Origin: Corynebacterium kroppenstedtii
GTDB lineage: Bacteria; Actinomycetota; Actinomycetes; Mycobacteriales; Mycobacteriaceae
Direction: 5' to 3'
Assembly (NCBI RefSeq): GCF_016894245.1
Contig: NZ_CP069792.1
Location: 1,736,001-1,800,000, forward strand
DNA length: 64,000 nt
Made by a program: the position numbers and the translations under genes
Notes under the pieces: model-generated
Told to the model about the DNA's origin: nothing
What the model saw: only the letters and a program-made list of their open reading frames with translations
Databases searched by the model: none
Shown here: positions 16,329 through 27,109 of the stretch, one piece after another
How the letters are laid out: every line of letters starts with the position of its first letter
Position numbering within the stretch: position 1 is the stretch's first letter

Positions 16329-17900
16329 ATGACGAACTCCACCACACACACAACCTCCGCAACCACCGGAGCCTCTACCACTCGCACACCATCGACGATG
16401 CTCTCGGACTCTGCTGAGGACGACCACAAGGACCGCCCGCGCACGATGGCGGAGAAAGTATGGGAAAACCATATTGTCTCACGCGGGGATAATGGGGACC
16501 CTGACCTCATCTACATTGACCTGCACCTGGTCCACGAAGTGACCTCGCCCCAGGCGTTCGACGGCCTCCGCATGGCGGGCCGACCGGTTCGCCAGCCTGA
16601 CCTCACCATCGCCACCGAGGATCACAATGTCCCCACCATTGGGGTCAAGACCGGCGACGTAGCAGAGATTAAAGACATCACGTCGCGCACACAGGTCTCG
16701 ACGCTACGGAAAAACGCCGAAGAATTCGGCGTCAAGCTCTTCCCAATGGGGAACCGCGAACAAGGCATTGTTCACGTCGTCGGGCCACAATTGGGGCTGA
16801 CTCAACCGGGGATGACGGTGGTGTGCGGGGATTCCCACACCGCAACCCACGGAGCTTTCGGCGCTATCGCGTTTGGAATCGGAACCTCCGAAGTAGAGCA
16901 TGTGATGGCGACGCAGACGCTGCCCCTCAAGCCATTCAAAACAATGGCGGTTAATGTCGACGGGGCCCTTCCTGAAGGAACGACGGGCAAGGACATCATC
17001 TTGGCTGTTATTGCGAAGATCGGAACCGGAGGCGGTCAAGGACACATCATTGAGTACCGCGGCGAAGCGATCCGCCAATTGTCGATGGAAGCCCGGATGA
17101 CGGTGTGCAATATGTCGATTGAAGCGGGCGCGAGGGCCGGAATGATTGCCCCCGACGAGACGACGTTCAACTACATCAAGGGCCGCCCGCACGCTCCGAA
17201 GGATTGGGACGGTGCCGTCGAATATTGGAAATCGTTGAGGACCGACGACGACGCTGAATTCGACACCGTCGTTAACCTCGATGCCAGCGACATCACGCCG
17301 TTCGTTACGTGGGGAACAAACCCCGGCCAGGGCATTGCACTCGGGGAACCCGTTCCGGGGCCCGAAGATTCTACCGACGCAGAAGAAGCGTCGGCGTGTG
17401 AGAAAGCCCTGAAGTACATGGATCTCACCCCTGGGATTTCCATGCGCGACGTTCCCATTGACGTCGTTTTCGTTGGATCGTGTACGAACGGCCGCATTGA
17501 AGACATGCGCGCGGCAGCGTCCGTCGTGAAGGGTCGGAGAGTTGCCGACGGGGTCCGCATGCTGGTGGTGCCGGGATCCGCGCGCGTGAAGCAGCAAGCT
17601 GAGGAAGAAGGCCTGGACGCCATTTTCACCGAAGCCGGTGCCGAGTGGCGTCTGCCCGGGTGCTCGATGTGCCTGGGGATGAACCCTGACCAGCTTTCAC
17701 CAGGTCAGCGTTGTGCGTCGACGTCGAACCGTAACTTTGAAGGCCGCCAAGGGCGGGGTGGACGGACGCACCTCGTGAGCCCCTATGTAGCCGCAGCTAC
17801 TGCTGTCCAAGGTCGTTTTGCGTCGCCAGCAGATCTCAGTTCAGTAGGTAGCGCACACAGTGAGACGGCGTCACCGCAGAGCACTGCAACGAGTGCATAG
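16329..17900 (+). CDS. leuC: 3-isopropylmalate dehydratase large subunit
   Basis: LeuC with LeuD isomerises 2-isopropylmalate to 3-isopropylmalate in leucine synthesis. The protein of 523 residues has the aconitase-family iron-sulphur cluster cysteines in [13 protein letters not shown] (near 382) and [14 protein letters not shown] (near 442), and the [12 protein letters not shown] motif near 171. It is about 40 residues longer at the N-terminus than usual because of a Thr/Ser-rich segment before MAEKVW. The ATG at 16329 has a good ribosome binding site (GGAAGG and GGAGA), whereas the ATG at 16446 (MAEKVW), where relatives begin, does not. The C-terminus also has a short Ser/Ala-rich tail. It is followed by leuD after 98 bases. 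Confidence 0.97.
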   Translation: MTNSTTHTTSATTGASTTRTPSTMLSDSAEDDHKDRPRTMAEKVWENHIVSRGDNGDPDLIYIDLHLVHEVTSPQAFDGLRMAGRPVRQPDLTIATEDHNVPTIGVKTGDVAEIKDITSRTQVSTLRKNAEEFGVKLFPMGNREQGIVHVVGPQLGLTQPGMTVVCGDSHTATHGAFGAIAFGIGTSEVEHVMATQTLPLKPFKTMAVNVDGALPEGTTGKDIILAVIAKIGTGGGQGHIIEYRGEAIRQLSMEARMTVCNMSIEAGARAGMIAPDETTFNYIKGRPHAPKDWDGAVEYWKSLRTDDDAEFDTVVNLDASDITPFVTWGTNPGQGIALGEPVPGPEDSTDAEEASACEKALKYMDLTPGISMRDVPIDVVFVGSCTNGRIEDMRAAASVVKGRRVADGVRMLVVPGSARVKQQAEEEGLDAIFTEAGAEWRLPGCSMCLGMNPDQLSPGQRCASTSNRNFEGRQGRGGRTHLVSPYVAAATAVQGRFASPADLSSVGSAHSETASPQSTATSA

Positions 17901-17998
17901 AGCGGAGTAGCGGAAAGAACGCCGCGCACGCGCGCATAGAAAAACGCGCATAGGAAAACGCACACACCACGAACAACGCCACACAGGAAGGGTCGGTT
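17901..17998. repeat. leuC-leuD spacer with imperfect direct repeats
   Basis: The 98-base spacer contains two near-identical copies of CGCGCATAGAAAAA and CGCGCATAGGAAAA (about 17931-17960), followed by a third partial copy (CGCACACACC). It ends in the leuD ribosome binding site AGGAAGG. No terminator is seen, so leuC and leuD are probably one transcript. Confidence 0.5.
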
Positions 17999-18586
17999 AT
18001 GGAGCAATTCATTAGCCACACTGGGGTGGGAGTTCCACTCCGGCGCTCCAACGTCGATACAGATCAGATAATTCCCGCCGTGTACCTGAAGCGGGTCACG
18101 CGGACCGGATTCGAGGATGGATTATTCGCGCGATGGCGGGAAGATCCTGATTTCGTCCTCAACCAGGACACGTACAAGAACGGGTCGATTCTTGTTGCCG
18201 GGCCAGATTTCGGTACCGGATCCTCCCGTGAACACGCGGCCTGGGCCCTGATGGATTATGGGTTCCGCGTCGTTATATCTGCGCGGTTTGCCGATATTTT
18301 CCGCGGCAACGCCGGCAAGAATGGGCTTGTTGCCGCGCAAATGACTGAAGAAGATATCGAGTTGATCTGGAAACTTCTGGATGAACAACCGGGCCGTACC
18401 ATGACCGTCGACCTCGAAGAACGCACAGTCACGGTCGGCGATGCGGTGTTCGGGTTCGATATCGATGACCACACGCGGTGGCGGTTGATGGAGGGCCTCG
18501 ACGACATTGCGCTGACGCTGCGCAATGAAGACGCCATCACGCAATACGAAAAGTCGCGCTCGCCGTTTATGCCGACGACGATTTAA
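17999..18586 (+). CDS. leuD: 3-isopropylmalate dehydratase small subunit
   Basis: The swivel-domain partner of LeuC, 195 residues, of normal length. It carries the typical [14 protein letters not shown] near residue 18 and the [17 protein letters not shown] motif near 68 that contacts substrate. The ATG is preceded by AGGAAGG at seven bases. The downstream gene is on the other strand. Confidence 0.97.
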   Translation: MEQFISHTGVGVPLRRSNVDTDQIIPAVYLKRVTRTGFEDGLFARWREDPDFVLNQDTYKNGSILVAGPDFGTGSSREHAAWALMDYGFRVVISARFADIFRGNAGKNGLVAAQMTEEDIELIWKLLDEQPGRTMTVDLEERTVTVGDAVFGFDIDDHTRWRLMEGLDDIALTLRNEDAITQYEKSRSPFMPTTI

Positions 18587-18627
18587 GTGCCCAGCGTCCG
18601 GGGGCCGGCAACCAGCGTCCATCGCCG

Positions 18628-19737
18628 CTATTTAATTGGCAGCGGGCTGGCAAGATAGTCCGCGCCGGATAGTTGACCGTCGGAGAAGGTCAGCACCCAT
18701 GCGCTGCCTTTCTTACATGGTATGTCATCGATCGACGCGTTCCCTTGTGACGACAACCAGGCAATGATCTCCGGAATCGCTTTTCCTTGGCTGACGATTG
18801 CGGAAACCCCGCCATGCGTAATGATGTCCGAAATCCGACGCTTCGCATCGGCCGTGTGCGCGGCCCAGCCCTTGTCGCCGAACAGCTCGTCGATAGTAAT
18901 GTGCAGCCCCGATGTCTGGGACAGCGGCTCAGCCGTGGTTTGACAGCGGATCGGATCTGCCGAATACAACCGGGTGATTCCAAACCCCGCCAACTCGCGG
19001 GGCAACATGTCTGCCTGACGGCGGCCTTTCCGGTCAAGAGGCCGGAGATTATCATTACCGCCCCACCCCTCGCGCGGATGGGCATGAGCATGACGGATAA
19101 GAATGATCCGGGACGTGGGGGAGAGGACAATGTCGCGGGCCGCCTTCTCAAGGATCTCTGCGTCTACCTCGTATGTCGTGCGCTTCGTCGCCTCCTCCAA
19201 AGGCAGCCACACCAGCTGATCAACTTCGTCATTATCCTCGAAGGAACCACCAATCCACTCGGCCGTCCAGTAATACACCACCTTCGTCCTACTCTTAACC
19301 GGATACGTCACCCGGCCAAGAAGTTTCCCCAGCGTGACGTCGTAACCGGTTTCCTCTTTGATCTCTCGAATAGCCGTCATGGGGAGTGTCTCGCCAGGAT
19401 CCAGCTTCCCCTTCGCCAGCGACCAATCGTCGTACCGTGGACGGTGGATCAGGAGCACCTCGATGTCATCCATAGTCACCGTGCTAGCCGACGAATGATG
19501 TGGCGACTCGTCAGCGGCACGTGGAGAAGAATCCGCTCCGTGCCGGCGTCGCCATACGACGGCACCGGCGGCCAGCGTAATTTTGCCCAGTTCCCGGGCG
19601 GGGTGGCGGGCGATACCCTGCACGCAGCCATCCGCGTTGGACCCGTGCTTCGTGTTTTTGCCACTTTCCTGTGATCCAGGCAGAGGAGCGTCGGCAAGAG
19701 TGGCATGGTGTGAGTGGGATGAATGTTTCTTCGACAT
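18628..19737 (-). CDS. mutT1: NUDIX hydrolase with histidine-phosphatase domain (MutT1-like)
   Basis: This 369-residue protein joins a NUDIX domain (Nudix box GKLDPGETLPMTAIREIKEE) to a C-terminal histidine-phosphatase domain of the SixA type (LIRHAHAHPREGW), the arrangement of mycobacterial MutT1 (Rv2985), which converts 8-oxo-(d)GTP to the monophosphate in two steps. Residues 1-60 are a hydrophilic tail. In Mycobacterium tuberculosis the gene also lies beside leuCD and gpsA, which supports orthology. The ATG at 19737 follows GGGAGGA at a slightly long spacing; an upstream in-frame start would add 22 residues. It is divergent from gpsA. Confidence 0.9.
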   Translation of the reverse strand: MSKKHSSHSHHATLADAPLPGSQESGKNTKHGSNADGCVQGIARHPARELGKITLAAGAVVWRRRHGADSSPRAADESPHHSSASTVTMDDIEVLLIHRPRYDDWSLAKGKLDPGETLPMTAIREIKEETGYDVTLGKLLGRVTYPVKSRTKVVYYWTAEWIGGSFEDNDEVDQLVWLPLEEATKRTTYEVDAEILEKAARDIVLSPTSRIILIRHAHAHPREGWGGNDNLRPLDRKGRRQADMLPRELAGFGITRLYSADPIRCQTTAEPLSQTSGLHITIDELFGDKGWAAHTADAKRRISDIITHGGVSAIVSQGKAIPEIIAWLSSQGNASIDDIPCKKGSAWVLTFSDGQLSGADYLASPLPIK

Positions 19738-19984
19738 AGTGATGTGTATCCTCCCGGGGATTCTGTGGAGTGAATCTACGTCAACGATAAGCGAGGAACT
19801 CATGCAATGGTGAGAGGTTAATCCGCGCGAGCCCGAATAGGGGCGGTTAGGCTGGATTCAAAGAAGAGTCGACGCACGCACCACAAACCGAAACAGATCA
19901 CAGGCAGTGCGGTGACGCACGGCGGTGGGGAAGCGCACAGTACCCCCACGATGGTGCACATGACGTAGGGAAGGATGGTCCGTG

Positions 19985-20983
19985 ATGGTTGCAGTAGCAG
20001 TAATGGGCGCAGGGTCATGGGGAACCACGATGGCGAAAGTATTTGCTGATGCTGGAAATACTGTCAGATTGTGGGCCCGGCGCGACGAGGTAGCTGATGA
20101 CATCCAATCGAAGCGGCGCAATCCACGCTACCTCCCCGGCGTTGTTATCCCGGAAGCTGTGACTGCGACGAGTGATCCCCGCGTGGCCTTGGCTGGCGCG
20201 GACATCGTTGTCCTGGGTGTTCCGTCCCATGCTGTTCGAGACAGCCTGACATACTGGAAGGGGTTCCTTCCCGATGAGGCGCTGATCGTATCGCTTCCGA
20301 AGGGCCTAGAGCGCGACACGGCCCGCCGGATGAGTGAAGTCATCGCGGAAGCATCTGGACGACCTCCGGAGAAGATCGCGGTCCTGTCCGGTCCTAATTT
20401 AGCTAAGGAAGTAGCGGATGAGCAGCCTGCGGCCACGGTGGTGGCCTGTGCCGATCACGGCAGCGCCAAACGGGTTCAAGAGGCGTGTACGACGGCCTAT
20501 TTTCGCCCGTACACCAACACGGATGTCATCGGCTGTGAAATCGGGGGAGTTGCAAAGAATGTGATTGCCTTAGCGGCGGGAATGGCCGCGGGGCAGCAGC
20601 TGGGCTTCAACACCGCGGCGACGATTATCACGCGCGGGCTTGCTGAGACAGTACGTCTTGGTACCGCACTGGGTGCTAACCCTGCAACGTTTTCCGGGCT
20701 GGCCGGGTTAGGGGATTTAGTAGCAACCTGTAATTCACCACTGTCTCGAAATAGGACTTTTGGGGAGCATCTCAGTCAGGGAATGAGCCTCGAAGAAGCC
20801 CAAGAAGCTTGTCATGGCCAGGTCGCGGAGGGGGTCAACGCATGCCGAGCAATCCAGGCGCTGGCACGGGCTCATAGTGTCGACGTTCCTATTGCGGATG
20901 CCGTGGTCTCCGTATGCTTCGACGGCGCCACTGTGAAAGAAAGCATTATGAACCTGATGGAGCGCGATACCAAAGCGGAGTAG
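19985..20983 (+). CDS. gpsA: Glycerol-3-phosphate dehydrogenase [NAD(P)+]
   Basis: GpsA reduces dihydroxyacetone phosphate to sn-glycerol 3-phosphate, the backbone for phospholipids. It has the N-terminal nucleotide motif [26 protein letters not shown] near 100, and the signature [15 protein letters not shown] near 183 that contains the catalytic lysine. Length, about 332 residues, is normal. GGAAGGA serves either the GTG at 19982 or the ATG at 19985. In actinobacteria gpsA and ddl are neighbours, as here. Confidence 0.96.
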   Translation: MVAVAVMGAGSWGTTMAKVFADAGNTVRLWARRDEVADDIQSKRRNPRYLPGVVIPEAVTATSDPRVALAGADIVVLGVPSHAVRDSLTYWKGFLPDEALIVSLPKGLERDTARRMSEVIAEASGRPPEKIAVLSGPNLAKEVADEQPAATVVACADHGSAKRVQEACTTAYFRPYTNTDVIGCEIGGVAKNVIALAAGMAAGQQLGFNTAATIITRGLAETVRLGTALGANPATFSGLAGLGDLVATCNSPLSRNRTFGEHLSQGMSLEEAQEACHGQVAEGVNACRAIQALARAHSVDVPIADAVVSVCFDGATVKESIMNLMERDTKAE

Positions 20984-21021
20984 TACCGCGACAATGCATA
21001 GTGCCGCTACACTTAGTCCCC

Positions 21022-22239
21022 GTGACTACATCTGAACCTTCATCTGACTCGTCGGCGGACACCACATCGCTGTCGGCATCGCCCCTGGTTACTTCGACTC
21101 AATCAGGCTCCGGGGTTGGCGGGGAGCGCGACGAGAACAGCAGCCGTAGTGAGCACAGTCGCATTCGCGTCGCCGTCGTCTATGGTGGGCGTAGTTCTGA
21201 GCATTCCATTTCTTGTGTGTCGGCGGGCGCTGTCATCTCTCACCTCGACCCCGACCGCTACCAGGTGGTCCCGATCGGCATCACGAGAGATGGCCGCTGG
21301 GTAGTGGGCTCCTCGGACCCGAAAGAGTTGTCCATTCGTGATCGGCACCTGCCGGAAGTGAAGGCTAACACCAGTTTGTCGTTGTCACTCGATCCGCAGC
21401 ACGCCGGTCGCTTTGTCTATGCAGATGGTGACAACGTTGGTCAGGTATTTGCGGACGTAGATGTCATTTTCCCTGTTCTCCACGGGCGATTCGGTGAAGA
21501 CGGTACCGTCCAAGGGCTCTTTGATATGGCCTCCGTCCCCTACGTCGGCGCAGGTGTATTGGCGTCAGCGGCGTCGATGGACAAGGAGTTCACGAAGAAA
21601 CTGGCCGCGGCGGAAGGGCTCCCCATCGGCCGTGACGTCGTCCTTCGTGAGACGCGTTCTTTGACCGAGGAAGAAAAGAATCTTCTGGGCCTGCCGGTGT
21701 TTGTGAAGCCTGCGCGAGGCGGATCGTCCATCGGCATTTCCAAGGTTGACCAGTGGGATGAACTTGACGACGCTCTCGCTCTGGCGCGTCAGCATGATTC
21801 CAAGGTCATTGTGGAGTCCATGATTGTGGGCACGGAAGTGGAGTGCGGTGTTATTCAGCGGCCAGATGGTTCAGTCGAAGCATCCCTTCCCGCTCAACTC
21901 GAGGACACCGAATCGGGCGACGAAGGGTTTTACGGGTTTGACACCAAGTACCTGGATAACGTCATCACAGCCCAGATACCCCCGCACTTTGACGACGACA
22001 CCATCCGCCACATCCGCGAACTTGCTGTGGAAACATTCCACGCACTGGATTGTGAAGGCCTGGCCCGCGTTGATTTCTTCGTGACTGATCGTGGTCCGGT
22101 GTTGAACGAGATCAATACCATGCCGGGGTTCACGCCAATCTCGATGTATCCTCAAATGTTCGGGGCGATGGGGATTGAGTATCCCGATCTCTTGGATCTC
22201 CTTATCCAACGCGCCATAGTGGCTCACCCAGGGGCCTAA
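21022..22239 (+). CDS. ddl: D-alanine-D-alanine ligase
   Basis: Ddl joins two D-alanines for peptidoglycan precursors in an ATP-grasp reaction. Motifs are typical: VVYGGRSSEHSISC near the N-terminus, HGRFGEDGTVQGLF, KPARGGSSIGISKV, and RVDFFVTDRGPVLNEINTMPGF at the end of the fold. The start is set at GTG 21022, because TACACT (21009-21014) is followed by only seven bases before it, as in a leaderless mRNA, and there is no ribosome binding site. This gives about 405 residues with a Ser/Thr-rich tail of about 40 residues. A second GTG at 21001 is possible. The gene lies 38 bases after gpsA. Confidence 0.95.
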   Translation: MTTSEPSSDSSADTTSLSASPLVTSTQSGSGVGGERDENSSRSEHSRIRVAVVYGGRSSEHSISCVSAGAVISHLDPDRYQVVPIGITRDGRWVVGSSDPKELSIRDRHLPEVKANTSLSLSLDPQHAGRFVYADGDNVGQVFADVDVIFPVLHGRFGEDGTVQGLFDMASVPYVGAGVLASAASMDKEFTKKLAAAEGLPIGRDVVLRETRSLTEEEKNLLGLPVFVKPARGGSSIGISKVDQWDELDDALALARQHDSKVIVESMIVGTEVECGVIQRPDGSVEASLPAQLEDTESGDEGFYGFDTKYLDNVITAQIPPHFDDDTIRHIRELAVETFHALDCEGLARVDFFVTDRGPVLNEINTMPGFTPISMYPQMFGAMGIEYPDLLDLLIQRAIVAHPGA

Positions 22240-22275
22240 CCGCAGAATGTTAGCTATGTGGCTCCATCTCCTGGT

Positions 22276-23361
22276 TTAGACCCCAGATTTTTCCATATTT
22301 TTGCTGATTGCATTGGACAACGTTGTAATGACGGTGTTCCCCGACGACGCCGGCATTGAAAGAGCAACGATATCGCTGTACCCCAGGGCATACCAGACGT
22401 TATCCGTTGTCCCTGCGGAAGAATCGTTCTGGGACGAGTTGTCGGCGGTCGGGGCCTCGGCTGAGGGATTCTCCGCCGTGGAGTGGTTCCCGGGAGTTCC
22501 GTCATTGAACCACGGGACATCATTAATTTGTTGTAGCTGAGCGCCAGGACGGTAACTCGCTGGTTGCTGCACTCCGCACCTCACGACGACGGGATCGCGG
22601 CGCAGTGCTGTCCACGCGGCCATTCCGTCAGGAAGGTCATTGCCCAGCGCGTCCTTTGTCGTCCGGGTCAACGTGCCGAAGTGGTCGGGGAGCGCGTCGA
22701 GGACACTGCGACATTGCTTGTCTGCAGCTGCCTCCTCCGCGACGGGGAGGGTAGATAGCGGCGTCTGAGCAGGATGGGCTGTTGCTGATGCGGCCGACAC
22801 CGGGTTGTGGTGGAGCGCTTCAGATAGATCGCTTAAATCTTGTGCCACATCCTCGGACCCAGTGACGGCAACCTCTTGGGCGCGCCCGAGCGTGTACCAC
22901 GTTACGGAATCCGTGACGGGTTTATCTCCGCCGTGGGCATCGGCAATCCCCAACCAGCGAATACTGTCCGAGTGGCCACCGGATTTATCGGTGCCGTGCT
23001 CTTCCGTCGTCGATAGTGCTGTGTAGGAATCGGGTGCCTGAACCCCGCAACGCAGTGTTATTCGTTTCTCGCCGTTGATCCAGACAGCGGCACCGTCAGG
23101 GGAGGGTTGTGTTAGTGATACTCGACCATAAGAGCCGACGTGGTCGGGGAGGTTATCGATAAGGCTGGTGCATTCATGTGAGGATGCGCCGGGTGCGTCG
23201 ATGGCGTTGAGAGTGACTGGCTGGTGCTCAGCGTGGTCATATGCAATTCGGGCAGCAATGATGACGCCGATGACTAATCCGACGGCTAAGACGAGGGAAA
23301 TGATCGTCCCCGGGCCCGTGAGTCGTTGGTTTTCGTCTGTCGTCGGCTGGTCATCAGACAT
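22276..23361 (-). CDS. Membrane-anchored DUF3515 protein with duplicated domain
   Basis: A single membrane helix near residues 18-38 is followed by an extracytoplasmic region with two similar halves. The first reads CTSLIDNLPDHVGSYGR then LRCGVQAPDSY; the second CRSVLDALPDHFGTLTR then VRCGVQQPASYRPGAQL. Both have a pair of conserved cysteines (likely a disulphide). DUF3515 proteins between ddl and thiL in actinobacteria, such as Rv2980, normally contain one such unit, so this 361-residue form looks like an internal duplication. The function is unknown; the first half may differ by a long insert (residues 115-160), and the second contains a Ser/Asn-rich stretch. It is transcribed opposite to ddl and thiL. 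Confidence 0.8.
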   Translation of the reverse strand: MSDDQPTTDENQRLTGPGTIISLVLAVGLVIGVIIAARIAYDHAEHQPVTLNAIDAPGASSHECTSLIDNLPDHVGSYGRVSLTQPSPDGAAVWINGEKRITLRCGVQAPDSYTALSTTEEHGTDKSGGHSDSIRWLGIADAHGGDKPVTDSVTWYTLGRAQEVAVTGSEDVAQDLSDLSEALHHNPVSAASATAHPAQTPLSTLPVAEEAAADKQCRSVLDALPDHFGTLTRTTKDALGNDLPDGMAAWTALRRDPVVVRCGVQQPASYRPGAQLQQINDVPWFNDGTPGNHSTAENPSAEAPTADNSSQNDSSAGTTDNVWYALGYSDIVALSMPASSGNTVITTLSNAISKNMEKSGV

Positions 23362-23495
23362 AATTTCTCAGTGTAGCGGTGTTAGCTCGCTGCTCGGTTG
23401 CCAGTAGCTGTTCTGGAGGCGCTCGGTGCGTCAACGACTGATTTTTACGGAATCAATTATCATCATGTCTTTAGTCGCAGCGAGATGAGAGAGCA

Positions 23496-24479
23496 ATGGG
23501 ACAACCTATACACAGCCTTGGTGAGCGGGGCGTGATCGACGCCATCCGTTCAGCCGCTCCTTCCGATATGAACGGCGATGATGCAGCCGTCCTCTCTCCG
23601 TCATCTTTTGCGTCAAAAACGGTGTGTAGCACGGATCTTCTGGTAGAGGGCCAGCATTTTCGGAGTGATTGGTCGACGCCCTATGACGTGGGTCGCCGTG
23701 CGGTGGTGCAAAACTTTGCCGATATAGAAGCGATGGGTGCGCGCCCGGTTGCTCTGCTTTTAGGAGTTGCTGCGCCGCCAGAGCTGGATAGTGACGTTCT
23801 CACAGGTATTGCCCGGGGTATTGCCGACGAAGCCGGTCGGTGGCCTGCGGAACTGGTTGGGGGAGACGTGGTGACCAGTGAGCGGTTGACGCTCAGCATT
23901 ACTGCGATCGGCGAGCTGGCAGGACCAGCCCCGGCCTTATCTCTATCAGGCGCTCATCCAGGACAAACGCTCATAGCTAGTGGTCGGCTGGGATATTCAG
24001 CGGCGGGCTGGGCGTTGCTTGAGCGTTTCGGTTCGCCCGATGCTATTCCGCAGTCCCCGCACCTTCAGACACTGGTTGAGGCTTTCCGTGTCCCCTCTCT
24101 GGCTCGGGCGCGAGGCACGGTAGCACGGTCAACGGGAGCAACAGCGATGACTGATAATTCAGACGGGTTAGTTGTTGATCTTTCGACGATGGCTCGGGCC
24201 AGCCACGTCACGATCGATCTCGATAAGGACGCTATCGCGCCGGATTTGGCCGTGCGTGAAGCAGCCCGCGTGCTGGGCCGTGACCCCATGGAATGGATAT
24301 GCCAGGGCGGTGAGGACCATGCTCTCCTTGCCACAACAGGTGCAGACATTCCCTCGGGCTTCCGCTTCCTCGGCCGCGTCCACAAACAGGGCGCCGAGCC
24401 TTTAACTATCGACGGGCACCCGCCGACGTTCACGTTGGGGTGGGATCCGTTCGGCGGAGAGTCGTTCGGTGGAGCGTAA
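23496..24479 (+). CDS. thiL: Thiamine-monophosphate kinase
   Basis: ThiL phosphorylates thiamine monophosphate to the diphosphate cofactor. It has the N-terminal NGDDAAVL-type segment (MNGDDAAVLSPSSF), STDLLVEGQHF, and GGDVVTSERLTLSITAIG, then the NSDGLVVDLSTMA-type motif. Length is 327 residues, normal for the family. The gene is followed after 49 bases by ung, in an order common to actinobacteria (thiL-ung-DAK-recG). Confidence 0.94.
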   Translation: MGQPIHSLGERGVIDAIRSAAPSDMNGDDAAVLSPSSFASKTVCSTDLLVEGQHFRSDWSTPYDVGRRAVVQNFADIEAMGARPVALLLGVAAPPELDSDVLTGIARGIADEAGRWPAELVGGDVVTSERLTLSITAIGELAGPAPALSLSGAHPGQTLIASGRLGYSAAGWALLERFGSPDAIPQSPHLQTLVEAFRVPSLARARGTVARSTGATAMTDNSDGLVVDLSTMARASHVTIDLDKDAIAPDLAVREAARVLGRDPMEWICQGGEDHALLATTGADIPSGFRFLGRVHKQGAEPLTIDGHPPTFTLGWDPFGGESFGGA

Positions 24480-24528
24480 TACTGAAGTGTGTGGAGCCTG
24501 TTGGACCCGCGTCGCTAAAGTGTGAACC

Positions 24529-25203
24529 ATGACCCTGCAGACACCGTTACCGATCCATGAAAGCTGGAAAGAGCCACTGGATCCCGTCACCGATCGGATC
24601 CACGAGCTAGGCGATTTTTTGCGAGAGGAAAACGCAGCGGGCCGTGGATACTTACCAGCAGGGACTGACGTGTTGCGAGCATTCACCTACCCGTTTGACC
24701 AGGTCAAGGTGTTGATTGTGGGGCAAGATCCGTATCCAACGCCTGGCCATCCGATGGGGTTAAGTTTTTCGGTTCATGCGGATGTCAAACCGATTCCTCG
24801 CAGTCTGGCTAACATTTTCCGAGAATTACAGGAGGATATCGGATGCCCGACTCCTTCCACGGGGGATCTAAGCTCGTGGTCGGAACATGGTGTTGCGTTA
24901 TTTAACCGGGTTCTTACTGTGCGGCCCGGCCATTCGGGATCGCACCGTGGTAAGGGGTGGGAAGAAGTTACGGAGTGCGCGATTAAAGCTTTAGCTGAAA
25001 GGGATCGCCCCCTGGTGGCCATTTTGTGGGGGCGAGACGCACAGAATACTGCGAAATGGTTGGGGAACACCCCGACCGTCTGCTCCCCGCATCCATCGCC
25101 CCTGTCGGCGAGCCGAGGTTTTTTCGGTTCACGTCCGTTCAGCCGGGCCAATGAGTTGTTGGTCAGCCAGGGTGCGGATCCCGTCGAATGGGCACTTCCA
25201 TGA
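24529..25203 (+). CDS. ung: Uracil-DNA glycosylase
   Basis: Family 1 uracil-DNA glycosylase of 224 residues, which removes uracil from DNA. The water-activating motif is [18 protein letters not shown] near residue 65, and the minor-groove loop is [12 protein letters not shown] near 187; the middle has [12 protein letters not shown] instead of the common LLLNTVLTV. Its stop codon overlaps the start of the following DAK gene (ATGA), so translation is probably coupled. Confidence 0.96.
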   Translation: MTLQTPLPIHESWKEPLDPVTDRIHELGDFLREENAAGRGYLPAGTDVLRAFTYPFDQVKVLIVGQDPYPTPGHPMGLSFSVHADVKPIPRSLANIFRELQEDIGCPTPSTGDLSSWSEHGVALFNRVLTVRPGHSGSHRGKGWEEVTECAIKALAERDRPLVAILWGRDAQNTAKWLGNTPTVCSPHPSPLSASRGFFGSRPFSRANELLVSQGADPVEWALP

Positions 25204-27047
25204 CGAATTCGCTGCCGGATGCAATTGACTCCACCACGCTTCAGAGGTGGGCGCGTGCCTGCGCCCATTCTCTTGCTCGGCAGAAAGAAGAGATTAATCG
25301 CCTGAATGTTTTCCCGGTGCCGGACTCTGACACCGGATCAAATATGGCATTCACGATGGCGTCGGCCGTGTCGGCATTGGATCATGCTCTTCGTGAACGG
25401 GAGATGAAAAAGAGTAGGTTGCGCGCAGGAAACGGTGCTCAGAGTGGTATGGGCTTAGCTACCGACGCGAGCTTAACTACCTCAGAAGCAGCCATCGCCC
25501 TAGCCATTGGAGCGACGAAGGGATCACGCGGAAATTCAGGTGTCGTTCTTTCCCAACTGCTTCGAGGGTTAGCTGAGTCTGCGCAAGCTGGGCCTTTGAA
25601 CGGAGCCTCCGTGTGTGACGCGTTATCGAATAGCTTGCGTTTCGTGCAGGCGGCCATCGTGAATCCGGTAGAGGGGACGGTTATTACTGTATTGCGCTCC
25701 GCTGCTGCCGCAGCGACGTCGGCCGCTCGCTCGACTGACAGCGCTGGTGCGGTGGCCCACGCTGCCAGGCTTGCCGCCAGCCGGGCTCTTGAGCGCACCC
25801 CGTCGCAGCTTCCAGTTTTACGACGTGCCGGCGTTGTCGATGCCGGCGGGCGGGGGCTCGTCGTCCTGTTAGAAGAGTTAGAGCGCGTTCTCGCAACGCG
25901 GATCGCTGATAGTGTGGATGGCAGCTTTAACAACGCTGACGCTAACGCTTTCACCTCCGCACACATTGACGGAAAAACTACGTTGACCAGCGATGATGAG
26001 TTGTCGACGGGGAGCGGACAGTCGCACCTGGACGTGCCGGGCAACGCCCACGCGAACGCCATGCGAGTTTCCGCGCCGGGCATGGAGAACGATGAAACCG
26101 GCGTCGGATGTTTCAGTGCAGGGAACACTGCACCGAATTCGTCGGCTTCACAGCTTGAAGTCATGTTTTTTATTGAGAACACGGATCTTGAGGATCTACG
26201 GAAGTTCTTATCCCCCTTGGGCGATAGCTTGATTGTAGGGGCACTGACGGACCATTCCGCCCGTATCCACGTTCACACCAATCGCGCTGGTGACGTTATT
26301 TCTGGGGCTTATGAGCGTGGAGTCGTATCTGAGCTCACTGTTGAACCCCTGCACCAGGCCTCTGCGAATCGTCCGTCCGCGTTGCAGACTGCTCGGCCAC
26401 GGTTACGCTCCGTTTTAGCCGTAGTACCAAGTGAGGATGCCGCAGACTTCTTTGGGCGGGCCGGGGCGGACACCGTCGTCATAGACGCGGATGCAGACGC
26501 TGCTGACCAGCATCAATACCGGGTCGTGTGCGAGACCATCGAGAAAGAAGACGTTGATGAAGTAGTACTCGTCACGAACGGCATTGTTGATCCCAATGAA
26601 GTGGATGGGCGCATGCCGAATGTTGTCGTTGTCCCGGCATCATCATTGTGCGCGGGGTTGGCAGCAATGGCGGTTCATGATCCGTCACAATCTTTCGATG
26701 CGGATGCTGCGGCCATGGTTGACGCAGCACAAGGGACAACGACGATAACCTTGAGTTATGACGACATGGGTGGCCATCACGACGACGTGGGCGGCCATCA
26801 CGACGACGTGGGCGACCGCAGTGATGGGCAGCCCGCGAGCACGGAACTTTCCCCGCCCCCTGCGGCCATCCGCGCTTGGGAAACTGTATCCGAGTTACTA
26901 GAGAAAGGCGGCGAACTCGTCACCGTTATTTCTGGCGACGATCATTGGTTGCACGTGATGCAATCCCTTCCACAATCGGACGACGCGGACTATTCGTTCT
27001 TCACTATCTCGAAGTGCGGTGCAGCTGTCATGATCGGTGTGGAGTAA
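25200..27047 (+). CDS. DAK (DhaL/FakA-like) phosphatase domain protein
   Basis: This 615-residue protein has an N-terminal DhaL-type nucleotide-binding domain (about 10-215), with the metal-binding [16 protein letters not shown] and [19 protein letters not shown] linker and a C-terminal domain similar to the fatty-acid kinase subunit FakA follow ([21 protein letters not shown]). FakA phosphorylates FakB-bound fatty acids in Firmicutes; the actinobacterial form near recG is of uncertain role. A short repeat, GHHDDVG (two copies after DMGGHHDDV), sits at about residues 525-538 (26770-26815), encoded by a 21-base tandem unit. ATG overlaps the ung stop. Confidence 0.85.
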   Translation: MTNSLPDAIDSTTLQRWARACAHSLARQKEEINRLNVFPVPDSDTGSNMAFTMASAVSALDHALREREMKKSRLRAGNGAQSGMGLATDASLTTSEAAIALAIGATKGSRGNSGVVLSQLLRGLAESAQAGPLNGASVCDALSNSLRFVQAAIVNPVEGTVITVLRSAAAAATSAARSTDSAGAVAHAARLAASRALERTPSQLPVLRRAGVVDAGGRGLVVLLEELERVLATRIADSVDGSFNNADANAFTSAHIDGKTTLTSDDELSTGSGQSHLDVPGNAHANAMRVSAPGMENDETGVGCFSAGNTAPNSSASQLEVMFFIENTDLEDLRKFLSPLGDSLIVGALTDHSARIHVHTNRAGDVISGAYERGVVSELTVEPLHQASANRPSALQTARPRLRSVLAVVPSEDAADFFGRAGADTVVIDADADAADQHQYRVVCETIEKEDVDEVVLVTNGIVDPNEVDGRMPNVVVVPASSLCAGLAAMAVHDPSQSFDADAAAMVDAAQGTTTITLSYDDMGGHHDDVGGHHDDVGDRSDGQPASTELSPPPAAIRAWETVSELLEKGGELVTVISGDDHWLHVMQSLPQSDDADYSFFTISKCGAAVMIGVE

Positions 27048-27109
27048 TAGTGACGCACACGGAGCACGCTGGGGCAGCGTCGCCAGTAGGGACGAGTAAG
27101 GAGGCACAC

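Noticed and set aside
16704..17597. 297-codon frame opposite leuC
   Set aside because: The plus strand encodes LeuC with all cluster cysteines; the reverse frame has no family features.
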